From contig NZ_CP022425.1 in NCBI RefSeq assembly GCF_002222655.1, forward strand, positions 1 to 40,016: DNA of 40,016 nucleotides, in the 5' to 3' direction. This DNA comes from Vitreoscilla filiformis (GTDB lineage Bacteria > Pseudomonadota > Gammaproteobacteria > Burkholderiales > Burkholderiaceae_C). Shown in pieces: positions 14,712 through 21,892 of the stretch (its first letter is position 1; every line of letters begins with the position of its first letter). The position numbers and the translations under genes were made by a program. The notes under the pieces are model-generated. The model was not told the DNA's origin, did not search any database, and worked only from the letters and a program-made list of their open reading frames with translations.

Positions 14712-14757
14712 GTATGTAGGTATATAGGTAGGTATATAGGTAGGTATATATATACAT
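14708..14757. repeat. AT-rich repeat array, copy 5, abutting a start codon
   Basis: Tandem units of GTAGGTAT and GTAGGTATATAG leading into GGTATATATATAC. The array overlaps the stop of the 67-aa gene and runs into the ATG of the HAD gene at 14756, leaving no room for a normal ribosome-binding site. Unlike the other copies it is mainly a direct-repeat array. Confidence 0.75.
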
Positions 14758-15325
14758 GAAGCCCACGAGAGCCATTGTCTTTGACGCCTTCGGCACCCTG
14801 ATCCGCTACACCACGCGCCCGGCACCCTACGGGCGTCTGGTGGACGCGGCAGGGCGGCCGGTGGATCGGCTCGCCTGCCTGACCTGCAACGTGCCACTGG
14901 CAACCCTCGCCATCGAGATCGGCGTGGGGGACAAGCTCGATGTGATCCTGCCTGACTTGGCCGAAGAGCTGTCCGGCCTGCGCCTGTTCCCCGAGGTGGC
15001 CGACGTGCTCGCCAAGGCACGGGCAGCAGGGCTGCGTTTGGCGGTGTGCTCGAACCTCGCCTATGAGTACGGCGCGGCCGTGCGCGACCTCGTGCCCGAG
15101 CTGGACGCCTACGTCCTGTCCTACGAGGTGGGCGTGGCCAAGCCACACCCGACGATGTACCGGCTCGCGTGCGCCGAGCTGGGCTGCGCACCGGCTGAGG
15201 CGGTCTTCGTGGGCGACAGCAAGCGCTGCGACTTCGACGGGCCGCAGGCCTTCGGGATGAAGGCGCGTTGGCTGGATCGCAGGGGAGGGCAGTCGCTGGT
15301 CGATGCCCTCGCGGGGATTCTGTGA
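14756..15325 (+). CDS. HAD-superfamily hydrolase
   Basis: A 189-residue HAD hydrolase. Motif I is FDAFGTL with nucleophile D10; the usual second aspartate is F12, as in haloacid-dehalogenase-like members (DAYGT) rather than typical phosphatases. Motif II is CSN, motif III the lysine of AKPHPTMY, and motif IV VFVGDSKRCDFDGPQAFGMK. A small cap lies between motifs I and II. The substrate cannot be told. The ATG is preceded directly by the GGTATATATATAC array, so translation must use an unusual leader. The stop overlaps the start of the exonuclease gene (GTGA), tying the two functions together, perhaps in nucleotide handling. Confidence 0.8.
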   Translation: MKPTRAIVFDAFGTLIRYTTRPAPYGRLVDAAGRPVDRLACLTCNVPLATLAIEIGVGDKLDVILPDLAEELSGLRLFPEVADVLAKARAAGLRLAVCSNLAYEYGAAVRDLVPELDAYVLSYEVGVAKPHPTMYRLACAELGCAPAEAVFVGDSKRCDFDGPQAFGMKARWLDRRGGQSLVDALAGIL

Positions 15326-15861
15326 CCTCGGTGGTGCTCGTCATCGACCTTGAGGCCACCTGCGACGATGCCGATGGCCTCCCGGCGAGTGATATGGAGA
15401 TCATCGAGATCGGCGCGGTTTGGGCTACGGTTGAGGGCAGCGTGCTCGACACGTTTCAGGCGCTGGTGCGCCCCGTGGTACGCCCTCAGCTCACTCCGTT
15501 TTGTCGGCAGCTCACCAACATCCAGCAAGCCGACGTGGACGGTGCCGAGTTGTTCCCAGTGGTCGCGGCACGGCTGGCCAGCTTCGCCCAACGCCATCAG
15601 GCTCCGGGCGCAACTTGGGGCAGTTGGGGCCAGTTCGACGCCAAGCAGCTTGCGCGTGACTGCGAGCGACACGGCATCGACAGCCCGCTCGCAGCGTTCG
15701 AGCATGTCAACCTCAAGCGCCGATTCGCAAAAGCCCGGAAGATCAAGGAAGTGGGAATGGCCCGCGCGTTGCAGATGGTGGGCCTGCCGCTTGATGGCTC
15801 GCACCATCGCGGCCTCGACGATGCCCGCAACATCGCCAAGCTCCTTCCGTGGTCGCTGTAG
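15322..15861 (+). CDS. DEDDh 3'-5' exonuclease (ERI-1/DnaQ type)
   Basis: A 179-residue exonuclease starting with GTG at 15322, overlapping the HAD stop. The start is supported because the family begins directly with its Exo I motif: VIDLEAT (D9, E11). EIIEIGAVW follows, then the Exo II region (WGSWGQFDAKQLARDC) and Exo III HHRGLDDARNIAKLL with catalytic His and Asp. The spacing matches ERI-1/3'hExo-like members, which trim RNA or single-stranded DNA. The pair with a HAD hydrolase, framed on both sides by palindromic repeats, behaves like a discrete cassette. A role in phage defence or nucleotide salvage is possible but unproven. Confidence 0.8.
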   Translation: MTSVVLVIDLEATCDDADGLPASDMEIIEIGAVWATVEGSVLDTFQALVRPVVRPQLTPFCRQLTNIQQADVDGAELFPVVAARLASFAQRHQAPGATWGSWGQFDAKQLARDCERHGIDSPLAAFEHVNLKRRFAKARKIKEVGMARALQMVGLPLDGSHHRGLDDARNIAKLLPWSL

Positions 15862-15895
15862 GTAGGTATATATATACCTACCTATATACCTACAT
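15859..15895. repeat. AT-rich palindromic repeat, copy 6
   Basis: Contains a perfect 26-base palindrome at 15859-15884 (arms TAGGTAGGTATAT and its complement), followed by a further partial unit CTATATACCTACAT. It overlaps the stop of the exonuclease gene and separates that cassette from the toxin-antitoxin operon. Confidence 0.75.
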
Positions 15896-15929
15896 ACACG
15901 CAGGAAGCCGGGGGGGGAGGGGTGTCGCC

Positions 15930-15963
15930 TTGCGATTGTGCGCGGCGTGCGATACAATGTATC
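15930..15963 (+). promoter_or_regulatory. dinJ-yafQ promoter and operator
   Basis: TTGCGA (15930-15935), 17-base spacer, TACAAT (15953-15958). The -10 lies within the palindrome GATACAATGTATC (15951-15963), a fitting site for autorepression by the RelB/DinJ antitoxin. Confidence 0.6.
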
Positions 15964-15989
15964 TCAATCAGTCGCAATAGGAGGCCGTC

Positions 15990-16271
15990 ATGGCTGCTAC
16001 CACCACTATGGTTCACGTTCGCGTGGACGAGAACGTCAAGGCGCAGGCTGCGGAAACGCTGGCCTCGATGGGCCTGACCGTCTCCGATGCGATCCGCGTG
16101 TTCCTGACCCGTGTCGTCGCCGACAAGGAGCTGCCGTTCGCGCTCAAGGCACCGAACGCCACCAGCCGCGTCGCCATCGCCGAGGCCGACGAGATCATCA
16201 AGAGCCGTCGCGCTCGCTTTGCAACCGCTGACTCGCTCCTGAATGACCTCGAAGAAGCCAGCGGCAAGTAA
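15990..16271 (+). CDS. dinJ: RelB/DinJ-family antitoxin
   Basis: A 93-residue antitoxin. Residues 6-45 (VHVRVDENVKAQAAETLASM, GLTVSDAIRVFLTRVVADKE) are the ribbon-helix-helix dimerisation and DNA-binding domain of the RelB/DinJ family; the C-terminal 40 residues would wrap the toxin. AGGAGG precedes the ATG. It overlaps the toxin gene by 29 bases, the usual order of antitoxin first. Complexes of antitoxin and toxin normally repress their own promoter through the palindrome seen at 15951. Confidence 0.9.
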   Translation: MAATTTMVHVRVDENVKAQAAETLASMGLTVSDAIRVFLTRVVADKELPFALKAPNATSRVAIAEADEIIKSRRARFATADSLLNDLEEASGK

Positions 16272-16572
16272 GCGGGCAAACCTGCCTCGCGCATCGGACT
16301 ACACCAAAGAGTTCCAGAAGGACTGGGTGCGCCTGTCCCACTCCGGCCGGTACGACATGACCCGGCTGAAAGAGGCCATGCTGCTGCTAATCGCCAACGA
16401 TGGGCCGCTTCCGCCTGAATGGCTCGACCATCCACTGACGGGTGACTGGGCGGGCCATCGCGAGTGCCACATCGGCGGCGACTTCCTGCTGATCTACCGG
16501 CTCGACGACTCAGGCAAAAGCGGCTTGGTTGTTTTCGTGCGCAGCGGGACGCATTCCGAGCTGTTCTCGTGA
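16243..16572 (+). CDS. yafQ: YafQ-family mRNA interferase toxin
   Basis: A 109-residue RelE-superfamily toxin of the YafQ type. The C-terminal half carries the conserved pattern LDHPLTGDWAGHRECHIGGD, then FLLIYRL and FVRSGTHSELF, corresponding to the YafQ catalytic histidines, Asp and the terminal His/Phe. YafQ cuts ribosome-bound mRNA at in-frame codons. The first 15 residues are an extra basic extension; a later in-frame start is possible. It overlaps the antitoxin upstream and, by three bases (GTGA), a third gene downstream, so the locus is a three-gene operon. Confidence 0.85.
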   Translation: MTSKKPAASKRANLPRASDYTKEFQKDWVRLSHSGRYDMTRLKEAMLLLIANDGPLPPEWLDHPLTGDWAGHRECHIGGDFLLIYRLDDSGKSGLVVFVRSGTHSELFS

Positions 16573-16988
16573 GCCTGCATCCAACCCTCGACCCTCAACT
16601 GACCGGCAACGTCGGTCTGTACTACTGCTGCTACCGGCTCTCGCTGATGGGCTGGAACGTCATGCCCACGGCGCGCAACGCGCGAGGGGTAGACATCATT
16701 GCCTACAGCCGGGATGCCTCCCGGTTCGTTGGCGTGCAGGTGAAGGCCCTGAGCAAGCGCAACCCGGTGCCGCTGGGCACGTCGCTCGACAAGGTGATGG
16801 GCGATTTCTGGATCATCGTCAACAAGGTGGCCACCGCGCCATCGGCCTACATCATGCTCCCGTCCGAGGTGACGGAGCGCGCGCACCGTGGCGAGAAGGA
16901 GGGCAGAGTGTCCTACTGGCTACAGCCGACCGACTACGAGCACGAGACGTTCAAGGAAGCGTGGGAGCGCATCGGTCACGGCGCGTAG
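16569..16988 (+). CDS. PD-(D/E)XK nuclease-like protein coupled to yafQ
   Basis: A 139-residue protein starting with GTG at 16569, overlapping the toxin stop; the longer ORF start at 16464 lies within yafQ and is rejected. Residues 12-60 fit a PD-(D/E)XK-like core: GNVGLYYCCYRLSLMGWNVM, then ARGVDIIAYS with the acidic residue, a short strand and FVGVQVKAL with Q-x-K in place of E-x-K, as in some resolvase-like and restriction-like members. MGDFWIIVN continues the fold. It may be a nuclease or a DNA-binding derivative. Coupling to a toxin-antitoxin pair is uncommon and suggests a linked protective role. Confidence 0.65.
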   Translation: MSLHPTLDPQLTGNVGLYYCCYRLSLMGWNVMPTARNARGVDIIAYSRDASRFVGVQVKALSKRNPVPLGTSLDKVMGDFWIIVNKVATAPSAYIMLPSEVTERAHRGEKEGRVSYWLQPTDYEHETFKEAWERIGHGA

Positions 16989-16990
16989 CC

Positions 16991-17021
16991 AGAAAGAAAG
17001 CCGCCTCGCAGAGCGAGGCGG
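16991..17021 (-). terminator. Rho-independent terminator, - strand
   Basis: Stem CCGCCTCG/CGAGGCGG (17001-17021, five-base loop), followed on the - strand by CTTTCTTTCT. It lies between convergent genes and would end the long - strand defence operon. Confidence 0.6.
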
Positions 17022-17080
17022 TGAAAGACTGCGGGCATCAGGGAGGTAAACGCCGCTACAACGGCAGTCTCCCTCAATTA

Positions 17081-17494
17081 TCAGGGCGAAAACTTGGGCG
17101 GCTGGCCCGGCGTGCAGTTGTAGAGCACGGGCAGCAGCGGGCCAATGAGGCTCACGGCCGCCATCTTCATGTCGTCGGCGTCAGCCTTCTCCCGCAAGTA
17201 CCACACGACCTTCTTCACCACGTCGTCGCTGCTCGTGCCCTTCGGGATGCACACCCGCACGCGGCTGATCTGCTCGTTCTGCAAGGCACTGGCCACGCCC
17301 GTGATGAAGCCCTCGCAGTGGGCACGATCCGTCTGGTGTGGGCTGGTACAAAGCTCATAGAGCTGGCTGGTTTTCCAGAAGCTGGGGCTGACCATCGGCG
17401 GCTTGGCCGGGTCATCGGCGGCCATCGCGGGGCCTGCCAGCAGGCACGCCAGTACCGCGCTGGCCAGCAGGCGATCAGAATGGCACTTCGTCAT
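17081..17494 (-). CDS. Rap1a/Tai-like secreted protein
   Basis: A 137-residue exported protein with a signal peptide (residues 1-25, LLASAVLACLLAGPAMA). The mature part shows the Rap1a/Tai pattern: YELCTS, then AHCEGFITGVASAL, VCIPKGTSSDDVVKKVVWYL, helix MAAVSLIGPLL and a last Cys in YNCTPG. Rap1a-type proteins neutralise the Tae4-class amidase effectors of type VI secretion in the periplasm, and similar domains occur on plasmids with unclear roles. The start overlaps the 3' end of the Abi-like gene by 20 bases, so it is the last gene of that operon. A protective or exclusion role is inferred. Confidence 0.65.
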   Translation of the reverse strand: MTKCHSDRLLASAVLACLLAGPAMAADDPAKPPMVSPSFWKTSQLYELCTSPHQTDRAHCEGFITGVASALQNEQISRVRVCIPKGTSSDDVVKKVVWYLREKADADDMKMAAVSLIGPLLPVLYNCTPGQPPKFSP

Positions 17495-18290
17495 CTTCCC
17501 AGCTCGCTTTCTTCGCTGCTTCGGCCTTCTGCTTGATCTTCAATTCCAGCGCCTTGATGAAGCGGATCGAGGCCGCGACGTGGTTGAAGATCAGCAGGCT
17601 CTCTTCGTAGTTCAGGATCGGGTTGTCGTGCGCAAGGCTCTTGTTATTGCGCACGTCATTGAAGGCTTCCAGCACCGAGATACTGGACTTCAAAATGCGC
17701 TCGGTCATAGCCGACTCAAGGTGGCCACCTTCCCGGAGCGCCTTGACGTACTCGCCGAAGACACTGTGTAGCGGCTTGTCACGAGTGATCGTGATGCCGT
17801 GCGGCTCGCACGTTACACGGATGAACTTGTTGACGAAGGTATGCAGTCGATCCAGCCCGCCCTCGGGCTGGTTCTTCTCGATGGCTTCGCGGACGTGCTC
17901 TGCCACCACCTCGAAATCCCGCTCATCTGCGATGGCGGTCAGCGCATCCAGCTCGGCCACCGGCTGGTCACTGAGAAGACGCTGTGCAATCTTTCGGCAG
18001 TCGTCGATCAGCAGCGGATTGCTGTCGCCAAAGCACTGCTCATCGGTCGCATACTCGATCAGCCCGCCAATGACCCGCCCCACGACATGATTGCCATCCA
18101 CATCCCAGAAGGTACGCATCCGATTGGCCTTGGACGTACCCCGCGCCTTGTACCGTTCGGCATCAATCTCGACCCGGTACTCATCGAAGAAGTCACCGAA
18201 GGTGCGGTCAGAGAAGTTCAGGACATAGCCGCCACCCATACCAAGCAGCTTTTCCAGCTTGCGACGCTCACTTCCGCTCAGATCGGACAT
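17475..18290 (-). CDS. Abortive-infection-like protein (Abi C-terminal domain)
   Basis: Start placed at 18290 (MSDLSGSERRKLEKLL) because GGGGAG lies just before it; an upstream in-frame start would overlap the preceding gene. The 271-residue protein has an N-terminal domain (MGGGYVLNFSDRTFGDFFDE to RMRTFWDVDGNHVVGRVIGG) as seen in abortive infection family (AbiJ-like) proteins, and a C-terminal helical domain (VLEAFNDVRNNKSLAHDNPI, then ASIRFIKALELKIKQ) resembling Abi_C, where an RN-x4-H motif is conserved; here it reads RNNKSLAH. These proteins are linked to phage defence by growth arrest. It sits between a GNAT-like and a Rap1a-like gene downstream of a restriction system. The family call is moderate. 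Confidence 0.6.
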   Translation of the reverse strand: MSDLSGSERRKLEKLLGMGGGYVLNFSDRTFGDFFDEYRVEIDAERYKARGTSKANRMRTFWDVDGNHVVGRVIGGLIEYATDEQCFGDSNPLLIDDCRKIAQRLLSDQPVAELDALTAIADERDFEVVAEHVREAIEKNQPEGGLDRLHTFVNKFIRVTCEPHGITITRDKPLHSVFGEYVKALREGGHLESAMTERILKSSISVLEAFNDVRNNKSLAHDNPILNYEESLLIFNHVAASIRFIKALELKIKQKAEAAKKASWEDDEVPF

Positions 18291-18297
18291 AGCTCCC

Positions 18298-19122
18298 CTA
18301 CGCCATCTTGATCCACGCCATACCGACAAGGGCCGTCAGGACAAGCCCGGCAAGCACGGTGCTGGCATAGTGGATATACAACCGCCGCAACGCCCAGCGC
18401 ACAGGCCGGGCTTCTGCCCGTCTCTGCTCGGCAATGAGTTGGGCACAGGCTCGATCACGGGCCTGCAACTCCGATGTGGCACGTTCCTCGGCGTAAAGAA
18501 CTGCGGCCAGATAGTCGAGCATCCGGTGCTCGGTGATGTTCTGCTTCCACGTCTCGACTTTGACTAACGCTCCGGCCAGCATGGGTCGGGATCGGCCTTC
18601 GCGATGCTCGGGGTCGGTGTAGTCGAAGACCAGACCGAACTGCTCATAAAACCAGTTGCGCCGTGACTTGTTGTCACCATGCGCCTGTCCGGCCAGCAGC
18701 TCGATGCTATTGACGGTCGTCTCGGGCCACTGCTGCACCCACTGGACGATCTCATTCATCAAGTAGGTGCCGATTCGCTGGCCATCCAGCCCCGGCAAAT
18801 CAAGGAATACCGCCCCTTTCGACATCGAGGTCGAAGTCAGCGAGACAGCATTGAAGTGGCGCGAGTAGCTGCCATCAAACCGCCCTTTGCCACCATCCCG
18901 GTGCGAAAACTTGGCTGTGATGCGCTGGTAGGAAAGCCGAATGGACGCCTCGTAGATCGTCCCATCCCGAGGATCGCGCCGATAGGTTTCCTCCCGCTCG
19001 ACAAGCACCCAGCCCAATGCCTTGTCATCCGGGCGATCCTTGTCTTTGATCTCCAGCACGAGGATGCGCGGCTTTACGCTCTGGCCCTCGCGCCACCCGT
19101 TGTCGAAAGAAGGCAGCGCCAT
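18298..19122 (-). CDS. Tail-anchored GNAT-like acetyltransferase
   Basis: A 274-residue protein whose middle resembles a GNAT fold: strand GAVFLDLPGL, then GQRIGTYLMNEIVQWVQQW (pyrophosphate loop, motif A), SIELLAG, and RRNWFYEQFGLVFDYTD, the usual NxxFYxxxGF helix and strand. The C-terminal 70 residues form a charged helix (YAEERATSELQARDRACAQL) ending in a single membrane helix (ASTVLAGLVLTALVGMAWIK), so the enzyme would be held on the membrane facing the cytoplasm. This anchor is unusual for GNAT proteins. It lies in an operon with PaeR7I and Abi-like genes, seven bases before the latter. The substrate is unknown; an acetylating toxin or defence enzyme is possible. Confidence 0.6.
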   Translation of the reverse strand: MALPSFDNGWREGQSVKPRILVLEIKDKDRPDDKALGWVLVEREETYRRDPRDGTIYEASIRLSYQRITAKFSHRDGGKGRFDGSYSRHFNAVSLTSTSMSKGAVFLDLPGLDGQRIGTYLMNEIVQWVQQWPETTVNSIELLAGQAHGDNKSRRNWFYEQFGLVFDYTDPEHREGRSRPMLAGALVKVETWKQNITEHRMLDYLAAVLYAEERATSELQARDRACAQLIAEQRRAEARPVRWALRRLYIHYASTVLAGLVLTALVGMAWIKMA

Positions 19123-19125
19123 CGT

Positions 19126-19374
19126 CTAAGCGGTCTGCTTGATCTCGTCGGCCACTTGGCGGCAGACGGCCCGGACATCGAGCGAACCAGATGCGATGGC
19201 CTCAAGGGTGCCGTCATCAAGCGACTGCACAATTCGGGTAGCCCGGCGCTCCAGCTCCTGACGAGCGATGCGCTCCCAGTCGCTGACCTCCAGCAGTGAT
19301 GCCAATGCCGTTTCATCAGCGCGTCCATACCCGCGCAAGACCTCTGAAAGCGCCTCAGTTGTGGTTGTCACCAT
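19126..19374 (-). CDS. 82-aa protein of the restriction operon
   Basis: An 82-residue acidic helical protein (MVTTTTEALSEVLRGYGRAD, then ETALASLLEVSDWERIARQE, ending VADEIKQTA). The start at 19374 is preferred to an upstream in-frame start inside the endonuclease gene. It follows the endonuclease by 38 bases and precedes the GNAT-like gene by three, so all are likely co-transcribed. There is no helix-turn-helix typical of restriction controller proteins. It could be a partner or antitoxin of the GNAT-like protein, which is inference from gene order only. Confidence 0.6.
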   Translation of the reverse strand: MVTTTTEALSEVLRGYGRADETALASLLEVSDWERIARQELERRATRIVQSLDDGTLEAIASGSLDVRAVCRQVADEIKQTA

Positions 19375-19412
19375 CGTCCGGCCTCCAAGCCCGAATGATC
19401 GAGAACGGGCGA

Positions 19413-20153
19413 TCAGCCCAGTCGTGCCGCCTCGGCGGCGATGTGCCCAGCCAAAGCCGACACGAATGTCTTGAGGCTGGTCATCGACGACAGCTCCGTG
19501 AAGTTGCCAGTATCCACCGCACTGCGTTCTGCCGCGATGACGGCAGCGGTCGTGTAGAGCTGCTCCTGCACCAATCTCTGACACAGCAAGTCATACCGCG
19601 TGAGATACGATGCCCCCTTGAACTCCTCGAAGACCGGGAAGTGCGGCGACGAGTCCCGAACGGGACGGCGGGACTCCGGCGCATCTTCGACCATCATCAG
19701 CCAGCCGACGAACGGGCGTGGCTGCTTGCCGAATGCCTCTTCCCGGTAGGCTGTCCAGAGGTCATGGGCTGTTCCGATGGCTTCCTCTGTACGGTTGTTG
19801 AAATTGTTGCTGAACGATGGCCCGACGTGGCTTTTCAGTTCGATGGCTGCGATCAGCTCGCCCTTGTAGATCACCAACAAATCCCACAGCTTTGTCGGGC
19901 GGAAGTAGCCGGGCAGGGTCAGCATCGCCCGGTTCTGGTGAATCTCGGCGTGGGCCAGACCATTGGCCTTGATGACATCGAGCACCAAGGCCAAGAATCC
20001 GTCCATGTTCTTGCCGCCTGTGACGCCAGCGCGTTCACCTTGGTCGGCCTTGCCTGACTCAATCTGCTTTTGCCGTGCAGCTTCACGGTTGCCCCAAAAC
20101 GCCTTTACGGCGTCGCGGGCCTTCTGTTCGTAATCGACAAGATCAAGTGCCAT
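19413..20153 (-). CDS. paeR7IR: PaeR7I-family type II restriction endonuclease
   Basis: A 246-residue protein matching the PaeR7I endonuclease in length and sequence character ([40 protein letters not shown]). PaeR7I, first found on a Pseudomonas aeruginosa plasmid, cuts CTCGAG after the first C as a dimer. A PD-(D/E)XK-type active site is visible: D91 in [13 protein letters not shown] and E105-L-K107 in [11 protein letters not shown]. The gene starts directly after the methyltransferase stop, so modification is made first. Family recognition is strong; specificity is by family and unverified for this copy. Confidence 0.88.
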
Positions 20154-21878
20154 TTATTCTCCATTGCCCCCAAGGGCAGATCGTTCTTCGTGGCTCAGCC
20201 CGTAGAGCCTGAACACAGCCCGGTTGCAGGCTTGCACGTCCCGCTTGATGGCTGCCTCAGCCAGCTCGCGGCGTAGCGGTTCAGGCACATCGGCCCAGCG
20301 TGGGATACGGATGCGGCGCAGGTATTGCGCTTGGAAGCGCAAGAAGCCACCTCGCATTCTCGTTGAGTACGTGGCCACGAACAGGCGCGAGACAGCGGAC
20401 AGCAGCACAGCTTGCAAGGCCCGCAAATCCCAATCGTCCGAGGTAACGTAGTAGAGGTTGTGGCTTGGATACAGCTCGCCGCCCTCGAAAACAATGTGCG
20501 ACTCACCCTTGATGTCAGGGATCAACAGCTTGGGCCTCGCAGCCAGCGCCGGGGTAATACGGTCAATCGTGCGATACCAGTTGGCAGGAGCCTTCTTCGC
20601 GCAATGCCGACCGGCAATCACATCCCGGCGAGCCTCAAGGTAGCGGCGCAGACGCGGATACTCGCCAAGATCGACCAGCCCTCCAGACTCGGCGAAGGGG
20701 TTGATGACCCCCTGACCACGCCACTGCACTTCGCCGGTCATGATGTCTTTGGTTGTCACCAGCGGCAGCTTCCGATCAGGCTCGACATCCAGCGACTCGA
20801 AGTCGCCGATGAATGCCTTGTCAGCGCCGGTCGCAACACCAATGCCAACCTTGCACCCAGCCTCCTCGAGCAGTGGGAACGCGCCCTCCAGACGGCGAAT
20901 AAGCGCCATCTGGTCAGAAGACTCCAGCAGCCACGGCTCCGCACCATTGGTCACACGAGCGAGTTCCCGCACCGGGCCAGCATCCTTCGGAAGTGTCTGT
21001 GCCGAGAGCAGACCAGCCAGCGTGGTCAGCGTGGCCCGGTCTATTGACGGGCGGTGTGCGATGCGCGTCGCCCCGCCCCCCTCACGGCTGATGATGGTGA
21101 TGGCCGGATAGGCGATCACATCGGAATGGAAGGCCGGTGTATCCACCATATCGACATAGACTTTCAGGTGGAACCGTTCGGCAACAAGGCTACGCAGTGG
21201 CCCACCGTAGCGGTTCTTCATCCAGCGATCCGCGCAGATAAAGCCCAGATTGCCGCCAGCAGACAATGCCGTCAGCGACCGCTCGATGAAGGGAATGTAG
21301 ATGTCCGCCCGGTCATACATCGTCTGATAGCGGCTGCGGTACTCGGCCAGCAACGGGGCCGGAATCAGCTCAGGTCGAACGTAGGGAGGATTGCCCACCA
21401 CGAAATCGAACTGGCCCTCCAGCGGAGCCAGCAGGAAGTCACCCTGCGACAGCCAGCGGTCAGCCAAGGCCGTCGCAGCATTCGCCGACAGCCCCTCACG
21501 CTTGAGCAGCGCGACAACGGCAGCGTAGGTGCTGCGGAAGGTGTCGTGGTGCAACTCCACCGCCCGGATGGCGTCGCCCAAATCATCGACCTCAGTACCA
21601 TTGGGCCTTGCTGCTCGCCATGCACTCAGCAGCCGCTGAATGATCGGCAGCAAGAAGTCCCCGCCACCGAACGACGGTTCCAAAAGCCGCTTTTCGTGCA
21701 GCAGTTGATCCTCGGTATAGCCAGCCAGGTCGAGGATGAAATCGACCACCTCAGAGCGCGTGAAAATAGCCCCTCGAGCCTCGAGCCCCCCTTCTGTCGC
21801 CAAAGCCTCGGTCGCGGCCATGACAGGGCATACAGCAGCGGCAACAGGCTTATGAGCAACACTTGGCGCAAATGCCAT
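20154..21878 (-). CDS. paeR7IM: PaeR7I-family adenine-N6 DNA methyltransferase
   Basis: A 574-residue N6-adenine methyltransferase. SAM motif I is [10 protein letters not shown] (about residues 67-76) and catalytic motif IV is NPPY (163-166), with [11 protein letters not shown] and [14 protein letters not shown] after it. The C-terminal half is the target recognition region and ends [14 protein letters not shown]. It would modify CTCGAG to protect host DNA from the partner nuclease. ATG at 21878 is chosen because GAGG lies nine bases upstream; a GTG at 21893 is possible. The resolvase stop overlaps that GTG, so modification genes may be expressed from the resolvase promoter. Three CTCGAG sites lie within the gene. 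Confidence 0.88.
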
Positions 21879-21892
21879 GAATGACGACCTCA

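Noticed and set aside
13607..15452. Long - strand open frames (338 and 400 codons)
   Set aside because: They are antisense to the genes at 13955-15325, and the translations pass through AT-rich repeats as Tyr/Ile/Pro runs, typical of non-coding DNA.
12748..15895. CRISPR array made of the repeats
   Set aside because: Copies are irregularly spaced between genes, palindromic and AT-rich, and there are no uniform spacers or cas genes.
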